Assembly (NCBI RefSeq): GCF_000829695.1
Contig: NZ_BBNN01000018.1
Coordinates: 124,001-188,000 of the forward strand
DNA: 64,000 bases
Direction of reading: 5' to 3'
Source: Streptomyces sp. NBRC 110035
GTDB lineage: Bacteria > Actinomycetota > Actinomycetes > Streptomycetales > Streptomycetaceae
The notes below the pieces were generated by a model. The model was not told where the DNA came from and searched no databases. It worked only from the letters and a program-made list of their open reading frames with translations. Both the position numbers and the translations under genes were made by a program. This document shows positions 1 through 10,731 of this stretch, in pieces. Position 1 is the stretch's first letter. Each line of letters starts with the position of its first letter.

Positions 1-2
1 TC

Positions 3-1340
3 CTCGCCGGTGTCCTGTCCGTGCCCACCAGCAAGCGGGTGTACCCCAACAACGAACTCGCCGCCGGGATACTGGGCTGGGTCAACGCCGAAGGCGAGGG
101 CGGCGGCGGCATCGAACTCCAGATGGACAAGCGGCTCGCCGGCGAGGACGGCAAGATCCGCTACGCCCAGTCCGGCGGCCGTCTGGTGCCGACCGCGGGC
201 TCCACCGAGACGCCGGCCGTCCCCGGCAGCGACATCGAACTCACCATCGACCGCGACCTCCAGTGGGCCGCGCAGGACGCCATCAGCGAGCAGGTGGAGA
301 AGTCGAAGGCCGACCGGGGCTACGTCATCGTCCAGGACACCCGCACCGGCGAGGTCCTCGCCATGGCCAACGCGCCCGGGTTCGATCCGAACGACCTCTC
401 CGAGGCCGATCCGGCGGCCCTCGGCAACGCCGCCCTCCAGGACGCCTTCGAGCCCGGATCCACCGCCAAGGTCCTGTCCATGGCGGCCGTACTGGAAGAG
501 GGGGCGGCCACCCCGCAGACGCATGTCGTCGTACCCAACCGGCTGCACCGCGGCGACCGCCTGTTCAAGGACGACGTCGACCACCCGACCTGGTACCTCA
601 CCCTCAACGGGGTGCTCGCCAAGTCCAGCAACATCGGCACCATCCTGGCCACCGGCCAGCTCGGCAGGACCCAGGCCGCCGCCAACAAGGTGCTCTACGA
701 CTACCTGCGCGCGTTCGGGCTCGGCAGCCACACCGGACTCGGCTTCCCCGGCGAGACCAAGGGCATCCTCGCCCCGCCCGACGCATGGTCGACCTCCCAG
801 CAGTACACGATTCCTTTCGGCCAGGGCGTGTCCGTCAACGCCATGCAGGCCGCGTCCGTCTACTCCACCGTCGCCAACGGCGGCGTACGCGTCGAACCCT
901 CACTGGTGCGCGGCACCAGGGGGCCCGACGGGAGCTTCACCCCCGTCCCGAAGCCCGAGAAGACACGGGTCGTCAGCCAGAAGACGGCGAAGACGCTTGC
1001 CCGGATGCTGGAGTCGGTGGTCGACGACGAGGAGGGCACCGGCACCAAGGCGCGCATCCCCGGCTACCGGGTGGCGGGGAAGACGGGTACGGCCAACCGT
1101 GTGGATCCGGCCACCGGCAAGTACCACGGCTACACCTCCTCCTTCGCCGGATTCGCGCCCGCCGACCAGCCCCGCGTCACCGTCTCCTGCGTCATCCAGA
1201 ACGCCACCGAGGGCAGTTACTTCGGCGGCCAGATCTGCGGACCCGTCTACAAGCAGGTCATGGAGTTCGCCCTCAAGACCCTCCAGGTGCCGCCGACCGG
1301 CGCCGAACCCGCCGACCTCCCGGTCACCTTCACACGCTGA
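3..1340 (+). CDS. ftsI: FtsI, septal penicillin-binding protein (transpeptidase), 5' end outside the window
   Basis: Class B penicillin-binding protein that cross-links septal peptidoglycan outside the membrane. The N-terminal membrane anchor lies before base 1, so only about 445 residues of the dimerisation and transpeptidase domains are visible. The active-site serine motif STAK is encoded at 459-470, a SSN motif (KSSNIGT) follows near 625, and the KTGT motif (VAGKTGTAN) near 1080: all three hallmarks are present and in order. It opens the dcw cluster, 254 bases before the favoured murE start. FtsW downstream is the expected partner glycosyltransferase. Identity is strong from motifs and context; which septal class B PBP subtype cannot be refined without the N-terminus. 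Confidence 0.95.
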   Translation, partial: LAGVLSVPTSKRVYPNNELAAGILGWVNAEGEGGGGIELQMDKRLAGEDGKIRYAQSGGRLVPTAGSTETPAVPGSDIELTIDRDLQWAAQDAISEQVEKSKADRGYVIVQDTRTGEVLAMANAPGFDPNDLSEADPAALGNAALQDAFEPGSTAKVLSMAAVLEEGAATPQTHVVVPNRLHRGDRLFKDDVDHPTWYLTLNGVLAKSSNIGTILATGQLGRTQAAANKVLYDYLRAFGLGSHTGLGFPGETKGILAPPDAWSTSQQYTIPFGQGVSVNAMQAASVYSTVANGGVRVEPSLVRGTRGPDGSFTPVPKPEKTRVVSQKTAKTLARMLESVVDDEEGTGTKARIPGYRVAGKTGTANRVDPATGKYHGYTSSFAGFAPADQPRVTVSCVIQNATEGSYFGGQICGPVYKQVMEFALKTLQVPPTGAEPADLPVTFTR

Positions 1341-1594
1341 CCGGCCGCGAACCCCTCGCGTCCGGCCGGCACGGAACCACCCAGGAACAGCCCGTGACAA
1401 CGACCTCCCCCGAACCCGGGAACCGGGACACCCCCCGCCCCGCACCGGCACCCGCCGCCCCGCATTCCTCCCCGCCGGCCCCACCGGGCGGCACCGCGCG
1501 CGGCCCCCTCTTTCGCTCCGCGGCGGGTGAGCCCGGTACGCTCACCGCCGTGCCACACGCTGATCAGTCCCAAACCACTCAGAAGGGCCAACCC

Positions 1595-3115
1595 GTGACA
1601 TTCCCCGGGCCGCCCCGGCCGGCGCGGGTCACCGCCACACCCCTCGCGGAACTCGCCGGTCAACTGGGTGCCACCGTGCCGCAGCGGACCGCCGACGTCA
1701 CGGGCATCACCCACGACTCGCGCGCGGTGCGCCCCGGCGACCTGTACGCCGCCCTTCCCGGCGCCCGCGTGCACGGCGCCGAGTTCGTCGAGCAGGCCGC
1801 GGGCCTCGGCGCGGTCGCCGTGCTCACCGACCCGAGCGGCGCCCAACGCGTCGCCGCGGCCGGACTGCCCGCCCTGGTGGTCGACGACCCCCGCGCGGGC
1901 ATGGGCGAACTGGCGGCCACGATCTACGGCCACCCGGGCCGCGACCTGCTCCAGATCGGGATCACCGGTACCTCCGGCAAGACCACCACCGCCTACCTCG
2001 TCGAGGGCGGCCTGAAGACCGTCCGCAGCACGGGGCTGATCGGCACCGTCGAGATGCGCATCGGCGACGAGCGCATCAAGTCCGAACGCACCACGCCGGA
2101 GGCGACCGACCTCCAGGCCCTGTTCGCCGTCATGCGCGAACGCGGCACCGACGCGGTCGCCATGGAGGTCTCCAGCCACGCCCTCGTCCTGGGCCGGGTG
2201 GACGGCTGCGTCTTCGACATCGCCGTCTTCACCAACCTGAGCCCGGAGCACATGGAGTTCCACTCCGACATGGAGGACTACTTCGCGGCCAAGGCGCAGC
2301 TGTTCACCCCGCTGCGCAGCCGGCTCGCCGTGGTCAACGCCGACGACGAGTACGGCCGCCGCCTCACCAAGGAGGCCGGCGTCCCCGTCGTCACCTACTC
2401 CGCCGAAGGGCACCCCGACGCCGACTGGCGCGCCGAGGACGTCGAGGTCGGCCCCACCGACTCCACGTTCACCGTGATCGGTCCCGGGGACGAGCGGATC
2501 ACCGCCCGGTCGCCGCTGCCGGGCCCCTTCAACGTGGCCAACACCCTCGCCGCGATCGTCGCCCTCGCCGCCGCCGGACTGGACCCGCAGGCCGCCGCGG
2601 ACGGTGTCGCCGCCGTCCCCGGCGTGCCCGGCCGCCTGGAACGCGTGGACGCCGGCCAGCCGTACCTCGCGGTGGTCGACTACGCCCACAAGACCGACGC
2701 CGTCGAGTCGGTGCTGCGCGCCCTGCGCAGGGTCACCGAGGGCAAGGTCCACGTGGTGCTCGGCTGCGGCGGCGACCGGGACGTCACCAAGCGCCCGGCG
2801 ATGGGCGCCGCGGCGGCCCGGCTCGCCGACACCGCCGTACTGACCTCCGACAACCCCCGCTCCGAGGACCCCCTCGCGATCCTCGCCACCATGCTCCGGG
2901 GCGCGGCCTCCGTGCCCGCCCACGAGCGCGGCGAGGTACAGGTCTTCGAGGACCGGGCCGCGGCGATCGCCGCCGCCGTCGCCCGTGCGCAGCCCGGCGA
3001 CGCCGTACTGGTCGCCGGCAAGGGCCACGAGCAGGGGCAGGACATCGCCGGGGTGGTGCGTCCCTTCGACGACCGCCAGGTACTTCGCGAAGCTATCCAG
3101 CAGACCCAGGGATGA
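1595..3115 (+). CDS. murE: MurE, UDP-MurNAc-tripeptide synthetase (diaminopimelate-adding)
   Basis: Cytoplasmic ATP-dependent ligase adding diaminopimelate to UDP-MurNAc-L-Ala-D-Glu. The P-loop GTSGKTT sits at about residues 125-131 and the amino-acid-selecting motif DNPR at about 419-422; DNPR marks a diaminopimelate rather than lysine enzyme. Streptomyces walls carry LL-diaminopimelate, which is family knowledge and not visible here. GTG 1595 has a GAAGGG ribosome site seven bases upstream and gives 506 aa, close to the usual length. An in-frame GTG at 1394 with AGGA seven bases upstream would add 67 residues (573 aa), so the start is genuinely ambiguous. The stop lies four bases before the murF start, suggesting coupled translation. 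Confidence 0.95.
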   Translation: MTFPGPPRPARVTATPLAELAGQLGATVPQRTADVTGITHDSRAVRPGDLYAALPGARVHGAEFVEQAAGLGAVAVLTDPSGAQRVAAAGLPALVVDDPRAGMGELAATIYGHPGRDLLQIGITGTSGKTTTAYLVEGGLKTVRSTGLIGTVEMRIGDERIKSERTTPEATDLQALFAVMRERGTDAVAMEVSSHALVLGRVDGCVFDIAVFTNLSPEHMEFHSDMEDYFAAKAQLFTPLRSRLAVVNADDEYGRRLTKEAGVPVVTYSAEGHPDADWRAEDVEVGPTDSTFTVIGPGDERITARSPLPGPFNVANTLAAIVALAAAGLDPQAAADGVAAVPGVPGRLERVDAGQPYLAVVDYAHKTDAVESVLRALRRVTEGKVHVVLGCGGDRDVTKRPAMGAAAARLADTAVLTSDNPRSEDPLAILATMLRGAASVPAHERGEVQVFEDRAAAIAAAVARAQPGDAVLVAGKGHEQGQDIAGVVRPFDDRQVLREAIQQTQG

Positions 3116-3119
3116 ACTT

Positions 3120-4526
3120 GTGATCGCCCTCTCCCTCGCCGAGATCGCAGAAGTCGTCGGCGGACAGACGTACGACATACCGGATCCGTCCGCCCCGGTC
3201 ACCGGGCCGGTGGTCCGGGACTCACGGGAGGTGGTGCCGGGCAGCCTGTTCGTCGCCTTCGCCGGTGAGCGCGTGGACGGCCACGACTACGCGGCCGCGG
3301 CCGCCCGGGCCGGTGCGGCCGCCGTGCTCGCCTCCCGGCCCGTGGGGGTGCCCGCGATCGTCGTCGAGGACGTCCAGAGCGCGCTGGGCGCCCTCGCCCG
3401 GCACGTCGTACGGAGTCTGGGCGCCACCCTCGTCGCACTGACCGGCTCGGCCGGCAAGACCAGCACCAAGGACCTCATCGCGCAGGTGCTGCGGCGCAAG
3501 GCACCGACCGTCTTCACCCCCGGCTCCCTCAACAACGAGATCGGGCTGCCGCTGACCGCGCTCACCGCCACCGGGGAAACCCGGTTCCTCGTGCTGGAGA
3601 TGGGCGCCCGCGGAATCGGGCACATCCGCTACCTCACCGGCCTCACCCCGCCGAAGATCGGCCTGGTGCTCAACGTGGGCAGCGCGCACATCGGCGAGTT
3701 CGGCGGCCGGGAGCAGATCGCCCGGGCCAAGGGCGAACTCGTCGAGGCGCTCCCCGAGGACGGCACCGCGGTCCTCAACGCGGACGACCCGCTGGTACGG
3801 GCCATGGCGTCCCGCACGAAGGCGGGGGTGCTCCTCTTCGGGGAGAGTGACGAAGCGGACGTTCGGGCCGAGAACGTGCGACTCACGGACAGCGGACAGC
3901 CCTCGTTCAGGCTTCACACACCCTCCGGTGCAAGCGATGTGACCATGCGCCTGTACGGTGAGCACCACGTGTCGAACGCGCTCGCCGCGGCCGCCGTCGC
4001 CCACGAGTTGGGCATGTCCGCAGACGAGATCGCACTCGCGCTCTCCGAAGCGGGCTCCCTCTCCCGCTGGCGGATGGAGGTCACCGAGCGCCCGGACGGC
4101 GTGACGGTCGTCAACGACGCCTACAACGCGAACCCCGAGTCCATGCGAGCCGCCCTGCGCGCGCTCGCGGCCATGGGCACGGGACGCCGTACGTGGGCGG
4201 TGCTCGGCAAGATGGCCGAGCTCGGGGACGAGGCGCTCGCCGAGCACGACGCGGTCGGACGGCTCGCCGTCCGGCTCAACGTCAGCAAGCTCGTCGCGGT
4301 CGGGGGCAGGGAAGCCGCCTGGCTGCAACTGGGCGCATATAACGAGGGTTCGTGGGGTGAGGAGTCGGTGCACGTGTCCGACGCACAGGCGGCGGTCGAC
4401 CTGTTGCGCAGTGAATTGCGCCAGGGAGACGTCGTTCTCGTGAAGGCGTCCCGTTCGGTCGGTCTCGAGAGCGTGGCGCAGGCGCTGCTCGCGACCGCAA
4501 CCGAGGGCGAGGTCGTCGCCCGATGA
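3120..4526 (+). CDS. murF: MurF, UDP-MurNAc-pentapeptide synthetase
   Basis: Cytoplasmic ligase adding D-Ala-D-Ala to UDP-MurNAc-tripeptide, the last soluble step of precursor synthesis. The 468-aa protein has an N-terminal substrate domain, the ATP loop GSAGKTS around residues 109-115, the Mur-ligase central motif [13 protein letters not shown], and the C-terminal [13 protein letters not shown] segment typical of MurF. GTG 3120 is chosen because it directly follows the murE stop and begins the conserved N-terminus. Its 3' end overlaps the mraY start by four bases (ATGA), an arrangement that usually couples translation. Confidence 0.96.
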   Translation: MIALSLAEIAEVVGGQTYDIPDPSAPVTGPVVRDSREVVPGSLFVAFAGERVDGHDYAAAAARAGAAAVLASRPVGVPAIVVEDVQSALGALARHVVRSLGATLVALTGSAGKTSTKDLIAQVLRRKAPTVFTPGSLNNEIGLPLTALTATGETRFLVLEMGARGIGHIRYLTGLTPPKIGLVLNVGSAHIGEFGGREQIARAKGELVEALPEDGTAVLNADDPLVRAMASRTKAGVLLFGESDEADVRAENVRLTDSGQPSFRLHTPSGASDVTMRLYGEHHVSNALAAAAVAHELGMSADEIALALSEAGSLSRWRMEVTERPDGVTVVNDAYNANPESMRAALRALAAMGTGRRTWAVLGKMAELGDEALAEHDAVGRLAVRLNVSKLVAVGGREAAWLQLGAYNEGSWGEESVHVSDAQAAVDLLRSELRQGDVVLVKASRSVGLESVAQALLATATEGEVVAR

Positions 4527-5617
4527 TGAAGCAGATCCTGTTCGCAGGAGTCATTGGCCTCTTCCTGACGCTGGTCGGCACCCCGCTGCTGATCAAGCTG
4601 CTCGCGCGCAAGGGGTACGGGCAGTACATCCGGGACGACGGCCCGCGCGAGCACGCCAGCAAGCGCGGTACGCCGACGATGGGCGGTATCGCCTTCATCC
4701 TGGCGACGGTCGCCGCGTACTTCCTGGCCAAGGTGATCACGGTCTCCCTGGACCCGGAGGCCGACGCGTCGCCGACCTTCTCGGGCCTGCTGGTGCTCGG
4801 CCTGATGGTGGGCATGGGCATCGTCGGCTTCCTGGACGACTACATCAAGATCGTCAAGCGGCGTTCGCTGGGCCTGCGGGCCAAGGCGAAGATGTCCGGC
4901 CAGCTGATCGTCGGTATCGCCTTCGCGGTGCTCGCCCTGCAGTTCGCGGACAACCGCGGCAACACCCCGGCCTCCACCAAGCTGTCGTTCATCACCGACT
5001 TCGGCTGGACCATCGGCCCGGTGCTGTTCGTCGTCTGGGCGCTGTTCATGATCCTCGCCATGTCGAACGGCGTGAACCTGACGGACGGTCTGGACGGCCT
5101 GGCCACCGGGGCCTCCGTCCTGGTCTTCGGTGCCTACACGTTCATCGGCGTCTGGCAGTTCCAGGAGTCCTGCGCCAACGCGCAGGCCCTGACCAACCCG
5201 GGTGCCTGTTACGAGGTGAGGGACCCCCTCGACCTGGCGGTGGTCGCCTCCGCGCTGATGGGCTCCTGCCTCGGCTTCCTGTGGTGGAACACCTCGCCGG
5301 CCAAGATCTTCATGGGAGACACCGGTTCGCTCGCGCTCGGCGGTGTCCTCGCCGGCCTCGCGATCTGCTCGCGCACCGAGCTGCTGCTCGCCATCCTGGG
5401 CGGCCTGTTCGTCCTCATCACCATGTCGGTGGTCATCCAGGTCGGCTCCTTCCGGCTCACCGGCAAACGCGTCTTCCGCATGGCACCGCTCCAGCACCAC
5501 TTCGAACTCAAGGGGTGGTCCGAAGTCCTTGTCGTGGTCCGCTTCTGGATCATCCAGGGCATCTGCGTGATCGTCGGACTCGGCCTCTTCTACGCGGGAT
5601 GGGCAGCGGACAAGTGA
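4523..5617 (+). CDS. mraY: MraY, phospho-MurNAc-pentapeptide translocase
   Basis: Polytopic membrane enzyme that transfers phospho-MurNAc-pentapeptide to undecaprenyl phosphate, forming lipid I. The 364-aa protein is hydrophobic throughout and carries family motifs: GGIAF near residue 54, the Asp-rich [10 protein letters not shown] loop, [15 protein letters not shown] with catalytic aspartates, and the C-terminal [12 protein letters not shown] histidine loop. Two consecutive ATG codons (4523 and 4526) are possible starts. It overlaps murF at its start and murD at its stop (GTGA at 5614-5617), consistent with a single dcw transcript. Confidence 0.97.
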   Translation: MMKQILFAGVIGLFLTLVGTPLLIKLLARKGYGQYIRDDGPREHASKRGTPTMGGIAFILATVAAYFLAKVITVSLDPEADASPTFSGLLVLGLMVGMGIVGFLDDYIKIVKRRSLGLRAKAKMSGQLIVGIAFAVLALQFADNRGNTPASTKLSFITDFGWTIGPVLFVVWALFMILAMSNGVNLTDGLDGLATGASVLVFGAYTFIGVWQFQESCANAQALTNPGACYEVRDPLDLAVVASALMGSCLGFLWWNTSPAKIFMGDTGSLALGGVLAGLAICSRTELLLAILGGLFVLITMSVVIQVGSFRLTGKRVFRMAPLQHHFELKGWSEVLVVVRFWIIQGICVIVGLGLFYAGWAADK

Positions 5618-7065
5618 CCGCACCAGGTACCTCGCAGTCCCCGGAGCCCTACCGGTTCCGGGGCAGGCACATCACCGTCGCCGGGCTCGGCGTCTCCGGC
5701 CTCCCGGCGGCCAGGGCGTTGCACGGCCTCGGCGCGCACGTCACGGTCGTCAACGACGGCGACGACGACCGCGCCCGGACCCAGGCGGCCGGACTGGAAG
5801 AGCTCGGCATCACCGTCCGCCTCGGTGAACAGGCCGCGAGCACCCTCCCCGAGGGCACCGAGCTCGTCGTCACCGCACCCGGCTGGAAGCCCGGCAAGCC
5901 GCTGTTCGCCGCCGCCGAACAGGCCGGCGTCCCCGTCTGGGGCGACGTCGAACTGGCCTGGCGGCTGCGCGGCCAGGGCGCCCCGCCCTGGCTCGCGGTC
6001 ACCGGCACCAACGGCAAGACCACCACCGTCCGCATGCTCGCCTCCATCCTCGAGGCGGCCGGCCTGCGCACCGCGGCCGTCGGCAACATCGGCGTCTCGC
6101 TCCTCGACGCGGTGCTCGGCGACGAGCCCTACGACGTGCTCGCCGTGGAACTGTCCAGCTACCAGCTCCACTGGTCCTCCTCGGTGCGCGCGCACTCGGC
6201 GGCGGTGCTCAACCTCGCCCCCGACCACCTCGACTGGCACGGCTCCATGGAGGCGTACGCCGCCGACAAGGGCCGCGTCTACGAGGGCAACCGGATCGCC
6301 TGCGTCTACAACGCCGACGCCACCGACAAGCCGTCCACCGAGGACCTGGTCCGCGAGGCCGACGTCGAGGAGGGCTGCCGCGCCGTCGGTTTCACCCTCG
6401 GCACCCCCGGCCCCTCCCAACTCGGCGTCGTCGACGGGATCCTGGTCGACCGCGCCTTCGTCGAGGACCGGCAGGGCAGCGCACAGGAGCTCGCCGAGGT
6501 CGCCGACGTCGACCCGCCCGCCCCGCACAACATCGCCAACGCCCTTGCCGCCGCGGCCCTCGCGCGCGCCTACGGGGTGCCGGCCGCGGCCGTACGGGAC
6601 GGGCTGCGCGCCTTCACCCCGGACGCCCACCGCATCGCGCATGTCGCCGACGTGGACGGGGTCGCCTGGGTCGACGACTCCAAGGCGACCAACACCCATG
6701 CCGCACAGGCCTCGTTGGCGGCCTACGAGTCGATCGTGTGGATCGCCGGCGGACTCGCCAAGGGCGCCGCCTTCGACGAACTGGTCGCCGGCTCGGCGAA
6801 GCGGCTGCGCGGCGTCGTCCTGATCGGCGCGGACCGCGCGTTGATCCGTGAAGCCCTGGCGCGACACGCACCGGAAGTACCCGTGGTGGACCTCGCCCGG
6901 ACCGACACTGGGGCGATGCTCCAGGCTGTCCAGGAGGCGAAGCGGCTCGCCCGGCCCGGCGACACGGTGCTGCTGGCCCCGGCCTGCGCCTCGATGGACA
7001 TGTTCGCCAACTACAACAGGCGCGGTGAGGCGTTCGCACAGGCGGTGCGCGAACTCGGTGCCTGA
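5614..7065 (+). CDS. murD: MurD, UDP-MurNAc-L-alanine:D-glutamate ligase
   Basis: Cytoplasmic ATP-dependent ligase adding D-Glu to UDP-MurNAc-L-Ala. The 483-aa protein has an N-terminal Rossmann-like domain (TVAGLGVSG), the ATP loop GTNGKTT around residue 132, the [16 protein letters not shown] signature and a C-terminal domain with VDDSKATN and [12 protein letters not shown] motifs. GTG 5614 overlaps the mraY stop by four bases and starts the only plausible N-terminus. It follows the usual mraY-murD order. About 80 bases separate it from ftsW. Confidence 0.96.
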   Translation: MTAPGTSQSPEPYRFRGRHITVAGLGVSGLPAARALHGLGAHVTVVNDGDDDRARTQAAGLEELGITVRLGEQAASTLPEGTELVVTAPGWKPGKPLFAAAEQAGVPVWGDVELAWRLRGQGAPPWLAVTGTNGKTTTVRMLASILEAAGLRTAAVGNIGVSLLDAVLGDEPYDVLAVELSSYQLHWSSSVRAHSAAVLNLAPDHLDWHGSMEAYAADKGRVYEGNRIACVYNADATDKPSTEDLVREADVEEGCRAVGFTLGTPGPSQLGVVDGILVDRAFVEDRQGSAQELAEVADVDPPAPHNIANALAAAALARAYGVPAAAVRDGLRAFTPDAHRIAHVADVDGVAWVDDSKATNTHAAQASLAAYESIVWIAGGLAKGAAFDELVAGSAKRLRGVVLIGADRALIREALARHAPEVPVVDLARTDTGAMLQAVQEAKRLARPGDTVLLAPACASMDMFANYNRRGEAFAQAVRELGA

Positions 7066-7145
7066 CCCGGCCGCCTGCGCCGGGCGACCTTGGGAGGGAC
7101 GCGTGGGACCGTCGAGGCACCATGGGGCGCACAACGGAGGCCGTC

Positions 7146-8498
7146 ATGCCCGCTAGCCGCACCGGACGGCCTCCCGTGCAGCGGGCGCCCCGTCGCCCCG
7201 CCGTGCCCCGGACCGCCCGCGAGAACCCCCTCCGGGCCCTGCACGCACGGGCGTACAAGGCCTGGGACCGGCCGCTGACCGCCTACTACCTGATCCTCGG
7301 CGGCAGCGCGCTGATCATCGTGCTCGGCCTGGTGATGGTCTACTCGGCCTCCCAGATCACCGCGCTGCAGATGTCACTGCCGGGCTCGTACTTCTTCCGC
7401 AAACAGCTTCTGGCCGCCGGCATCGGGGCCGTGCTGCTGCTCGCGGCCTCCCGGATGCCGGTGAGACTGCACCGGGCGCTGGCCTACCCCGTCCTCGCGG
7501 GCGCCGTCTTCCTGATGGTCCTGGTGCAGGTGCCGGGGATAGGGGTGACGGTCAACGGCAACCAGAACTGGATCGCCCTCGGCGGCTCCTTCCAGCTCCA
7601 GCCCAGCGAGTTCGGCAAGCTCGCCCTGGTGCTGTGGGGGGCCGATCTGCTCGCCCGCAAGCAGGAGAGGCGGCTGCTGTCCCAGTGGAAGCACATGCTG
7701 GTGCCGCTCGTGCCGGCCACCTTCATGCTGCTCGGGCTGATCATGCTCGGCGGGGACATGGGCACGGCGATCATCCTCACCGCGATCCTCTTCGGCCTGC
7801 TCTGGCTGGCCGGGGCGCCCACCCGGCTGTTCGCCGGCGTACTGACCGCCGCCGCGCTGATCGGCGCGCTCCTCATCAGGACCAGCCCGAACCGCATGGC
7901 GCGGCTCGCCTGTCTCGGCGCCACCGAACCCCGGACCGGCCCTGTCGACTGCTGGCAGGCCGTGCACGGGATCTACGCCCTCGCCTCCGGCGGGATCTTC
8001 GGTTCGGGGCTGGGCGCGAGTGTGGAGAAATGGGGCCAACTGCCAGAAGCCCACACCGACTTCATCTTCGCCATCACCGGTGAGGAACTGGGCCTGGCGG
8101 GGACGCTGTCGGTACTCGCCCTGTTCGCGGCTCTAGGCTATGCGGGTATCCGCGTGGCCGGACGCACGGAGGACCCCTTCGTGAGGTATGCCGCGGGAGG
8201 CGTGACCACCTGGATCATGGCCCAGGCCGTGATCAACATGGGTGCGGTCCTCGGGCTGCTCCCGATCGCCGGTGTCCCCCTCCCGCTGTTCTCCTACGGG
8301 GGTTCCGCCCTGCTGCCGACCATGTTCGCCATCGGGTTGCTGATCGCCTTCGCGCGTGACGATCCCGCTGCGCGGGCGGCGCTTGCGATGCGGCAACCCC
8401 GCTTTGGTAGAAAGCGGGACGGGGGTCCCCAGCGGCCCCGCAGATGGAACACGATGCGACGGCGCGCCACGGCGGCACGCTCGTCCGGAGAGCGGTGA
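7146..8498 (+). CDS. ftsW: FtsW, septal SEDS peptidoglycan glycosyltransferase
   Basis: SEDS-family integral membrane polymerase of lipid II at the division site, partner of FtsI. After a basic cytoplasmic N-terminus the protein shows about ten hydrophobic segments, with family motifs VMVYSAS, QPSEFGKLALVLW, the large loop HTDFIFAITGEELG and the terminal GVPLPLFSYGGSALLP. ATG 7146 is preferred because GGAGG lies five bases upstream; ATG 7122 in the same frame is possible and would add eight residues. The C-terminus is a short basic cytoplasmic tail. Close spacing to murG (six bases) indicates cotranscription. Confidence 0.95.
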   Translation: MPASRTGRPPVQRAPRRPAVPRTARENPLRALHARAYKAWDRPLTAYYLILGGSALIIVLGLVMVYSASQITALQMSLPGSYFFRKQLLAAGIGAVLLLAASRMPVRLHRALAYPVLAGAVFLMVLVQVPGIGVTVNGNQNWIALGGSFQLQPSEFGKLALVLWGADLLARKQERRLLSQWKHMLVPLVPATFMLLGLIMLGGDMGTAIILTAILFGLLWLAGAPTRLFAGVLTAAALIGALLIRTSPNRMARLACLGATEPRTGPVDCWQAVHGIYALASGGIFGSGLGASVEKWGQLPEAHTDFIFAITGEELGLAGTLSVLALFAALGYAGIRVAGRTEDPFVRYAAGGVTTWIMAQAVINMGAVLGLLPIAGVPLPLFSYGGSALLPTMFAIGLLIAFARDDPAARAALAMRQPRFGRKRDGGPQRPRRWNTMRRRATAARSSGER

Positions 8499-8504
8499 AT
8501 TTCG

Positions 8505-9599
8505 GTGCATGTCGTACTCGCCGGCGGAGGAACCGCGGGCCACATCGAGCCCGCGCTCGCCCTCGCGGACGCCCTGCGCAGGCAGGATCCGTCCGTGGGC
8601 ATCACGGCCCTGGGCACGGAACGCGGTCTCGAGACACGTCTGGTACCCGAGCGCGGGTACGAACTGGCGCTGATCCCCGCCGTGCCGCTGCCACGCAAGC
8701 CCACCCCCGAGCTGATCACCGTCCCGGGCCGGCTGCGCGGCACCATCAAGGCGACCGAACAGATCCTGGAGCGCACCAAGGCGGACGCCGTGGTCGGCTT
8801 CGGCGGCTATGTCGCCCTGCCCGGCTACCTCGCCGCCAAGCGGCTCGGTGTGCCGATCGTCATCCACGAGGCCAACGCGCGCCCCGGCCTGGCCAACAAG
8901 ATCGGTTCCCGGTACGCGGTCCGCGTCGCCGTGTCCACCCCGGACAGCAAACTGCGCGACGCCCGCTACATCGGGATCCCGCTGCGCCGCTCCGTCGCCA
9001 CCCTGGACCGGGCCGCCGTGCGGCCCGAGGCCCGCGCCGCGTTCGGGCTCGACCCCAACCTGCCCACGCTGCTGGTCTCCGGCGGCTCCCAGGGCGCCCG
9101 CAGGCTGAACGAGGTCGTCCAGCAGGTCGCGCCGCGGCTGCAGCAGTCGGGCATCCAGATCCTGCACGCGGTCGGCCCGAAGAACGAACTGCCCCAGGTG
9201 CAGCAGATGCCGGGAATGCCCCCCTACATCCCGGTAGGTTACCTGGACCGGATGGACCTCGCGTACGCCGCGGCCGACATGATGCTCTGCCGCGCGGGCG
9301 CGATGACCGTCGCCGAGCTCTCCGCCGTCGGGCTCCCGGCCGCCTACGTCCCGCTGCCCATCGGCAACGGTGAACAGCGGCTGAACGCCCAGCCGGTGGT
9401 CAAGGCCGGTGGCGGACTCCTGGTCGACGACGCGGAGCTGACGCCGGAGTGGGTGCAGCGGAACGTGCTGCCGGTGCTCGCCGATCCGCACCGGCTGTAC
9501 GAGATGTCCCGCGCCGCCGCCGAGTTCGGCCGCAGGGACGCCGACGACCTCCTCGTCGGCATGGTGTACGAGGCGATCGCCGCCCGCGGACAGCGGTAG
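8505..9599 (+). CDS. murG: MurG, lipid II-forming GlcNAc transferase
   Basis: Membrane-associated GT28-type glycosyltransferase that adds GlcNAc to lipid I on the cytoplasmic face. The 364-aa sequence begins with the glycine-rich acceptor motif [15 protein letters not shown], then [26 protein letters not shown] at the start of the UDP-binding domain, and a [12 protein letters not shown] segment near the end that matches family use of the nucleotide-sugar site. The GTG start gives the conserved [14 protein letters not shown]-terminus. No strong ribosome site is adjacent, so translation may depend on coupling with ftsW six bases upstream. Confidence 0.96.
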   Translation: MHVVLAGGGTAGHIEPALALADALRRQDPSVGITALGTERGLETRLVPERGYELALIPAVPLPRKPTPELITVPGRLRGTIKATEQILERTKADAVVGFGGYVALPGYLAAKRLGVPIVIHEANARPGLANKIGSRYAVRVAVSTPDSKLRDARYIGIPLRRSVATLDRAAVRPEARAAFGLDPNLPTLLVSGGSQGARRLNEVVQQVAPRLQQSGIQILHAVGPKNELPQVQQMPGMPPYIPVGYLDRMDLAYAAADMMLCRAGAMTVAELSAVGLPAAYVPLPIGNGEQRLNAQPVVKAGGGLLVDDAELTPEWVQRNVLPVLADPHRLYEMSRAAAEFGRRDADDLLVGMVYEAIAARGQR

Positions 9600-9654
9600 C
9601 GGGGCGCGATCCGCCGGGCAGGCCCGCAGGGGTGTAGGACGGAAGGCAGGGTTC

Positions 9655-10452
9655 GTGGCCGGATCGACGACCGCCGAGCGCGGTGAACGTCAGCGGAAGC
9701 CGTCCGGCCCGCCGCCCGTGCGGCGGCGGTTGGGGCGGCGGCATCTTCGTGTGCTCGTCGTCCTGGCGATTGCCCTGGTCTTCCTCGGCAGTGGCACGTT
9801 CTGGCTGCTGTACGGGTCCGATCTGGCCAGGGTGGAGCGGGTGTCCGTGTCCGGCACCCGGGTCCTGAGTCCCGGGGAGGTGCGCGAGGCCGCCGATGTC
9901 CCCGTCGGGGACCCGCTGGCCGCGGTGGACACGGACGCGATCGCCGCCCGGCTCCGCGAGAAGCTGCCCCGGATCGGCGCAGTCGACGTGGTCCGTTCCT
10001 GGCCGCACGAAATCGGGCTGAAAATCACCGAGCGGGTGCCGGTTCTTCTGGTCGAAAAGGGCGGCGAGTTCACCGAGATCGACGATGGAGGTGTCCGGTA
10101 CGCCACGGTTTCCAAGGCGCCCCGAGGCGTTCCCCGGCTGGAATTGGACGTGCGCCGCAGCGGCACCACGGCCGCGAGTCTGCGCCGCTTCGGCGAGAGC
10201 CGCCTGGTGCGCGAGGCGGTACGGGTCGCGCGGGAGGTGCCGGACGCCGTCGCTCCTGCCACGCGGAGCGTCGAGGTCCGTTCCTACGACGACATCTCGC
10301 TGGAACTGACGGGCGGCAGGACGGTCGACTGGGGAAGCGGCGAGAACGGTGCCGCGAAGGGCCGCGCGCTCACCGCCCTGCTGAAAGCGGCCCCCGAAGC
10401 ACGGCACTTCGATGTGAGTGTTCCCACCGCCCCAGCCTCATCAGGGAGTTGA
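9655..10452 (+). CDS. ftsQ: FtsQ/DivIB, divisome scaffold protein
   Basis: Bitopic membrane protein linking cytoplasmic and periplasmic-side divisome parts. A basic N-terminus of about 35 residues is followed by one transmembrane helix (about residues 36-58), then a POTRA domain beginning at ARVERVSVSGTRVLSPGEVREAA, and the beta-domain. Its position between murG and ftsZ is the standard FtsQ position. The 265-aa length fits the family. GTG 9655 has a GGAAGGCAGGG ribosome site just upstream. It is the last gene before the roughly 280-base ftsZ upstream region. Confidence 0.92.
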   Translation: MAGSTTAERGERQRKPSGPPPVRRRLGRRHLRVLVVLAIALVFLGSGTFWLLYGSDLARVERVSVSGTRVLSPGEVREAADVPVGDPLAAVDTDAIAARLREKLPRIGAVDVVRSWPHEIGLKITERVPVLLVEKGGEFTEIDDGGVRYATVSKAPRGVPRLELDVRRSGTTAASLRRFGESRLVREAVRVAREVPDAVAPATRSVEVRSYDDISLELTGGRTVDWGSGENGAAKGRALTALLKAAPEARHFDVSVPTAPASSGS

Positions 10453-10731
10453 CGTACATCAGTGCAGGTCGGCCCCCTGGTTGGGTGGTGCCATGGCTGA
10501 TCACATAGGGTGAAAAGAAAAACGGGAGGTTCGGCGTGTTCGTTGAACGTGCGCCACTTGTCGACTTAGTGTCCTGTTCGGAAGACTCCAGGGAACAGGC
10601 ACACTGGTAACCCTAAACTTCAACGTTAGGGTTCGGGTCGGCGATACGGACCGTCCCCATCGGCATCAGTCGTCGGACCGCGGCACGGCCGTGAGGCGGC
10701 GACACGTAACTCGAGGCGAGAGGCCTTCGAC
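10453..10731 (+). promoter_or_regulatory. ftsZ upstream region with an inverted repeat
   Basis: Non-coding 279-base gap, AT-richer than its surroundings. It contains an inverted repeat AACCCTAA (10609-10616) / TTAGGGTT (10626-10633) separated by nine bases, and a GACAC pentamer on the minus strand (10569-10573), the core recognised by the sporulation regulator WhiA. Streptomyces ftsZ is known to have several promoters in this gap, including a sporulation-induced one; exact start sites cannot be placed from sequence alone. Confidence 0.6.

Noticed and set aside
10600..10640. A BldD site at the ftsZ upstream inverted repeat
   Set aside because: The BldD pattern nTnAC-n6-GTnAn does not fit; only half-sites are present.
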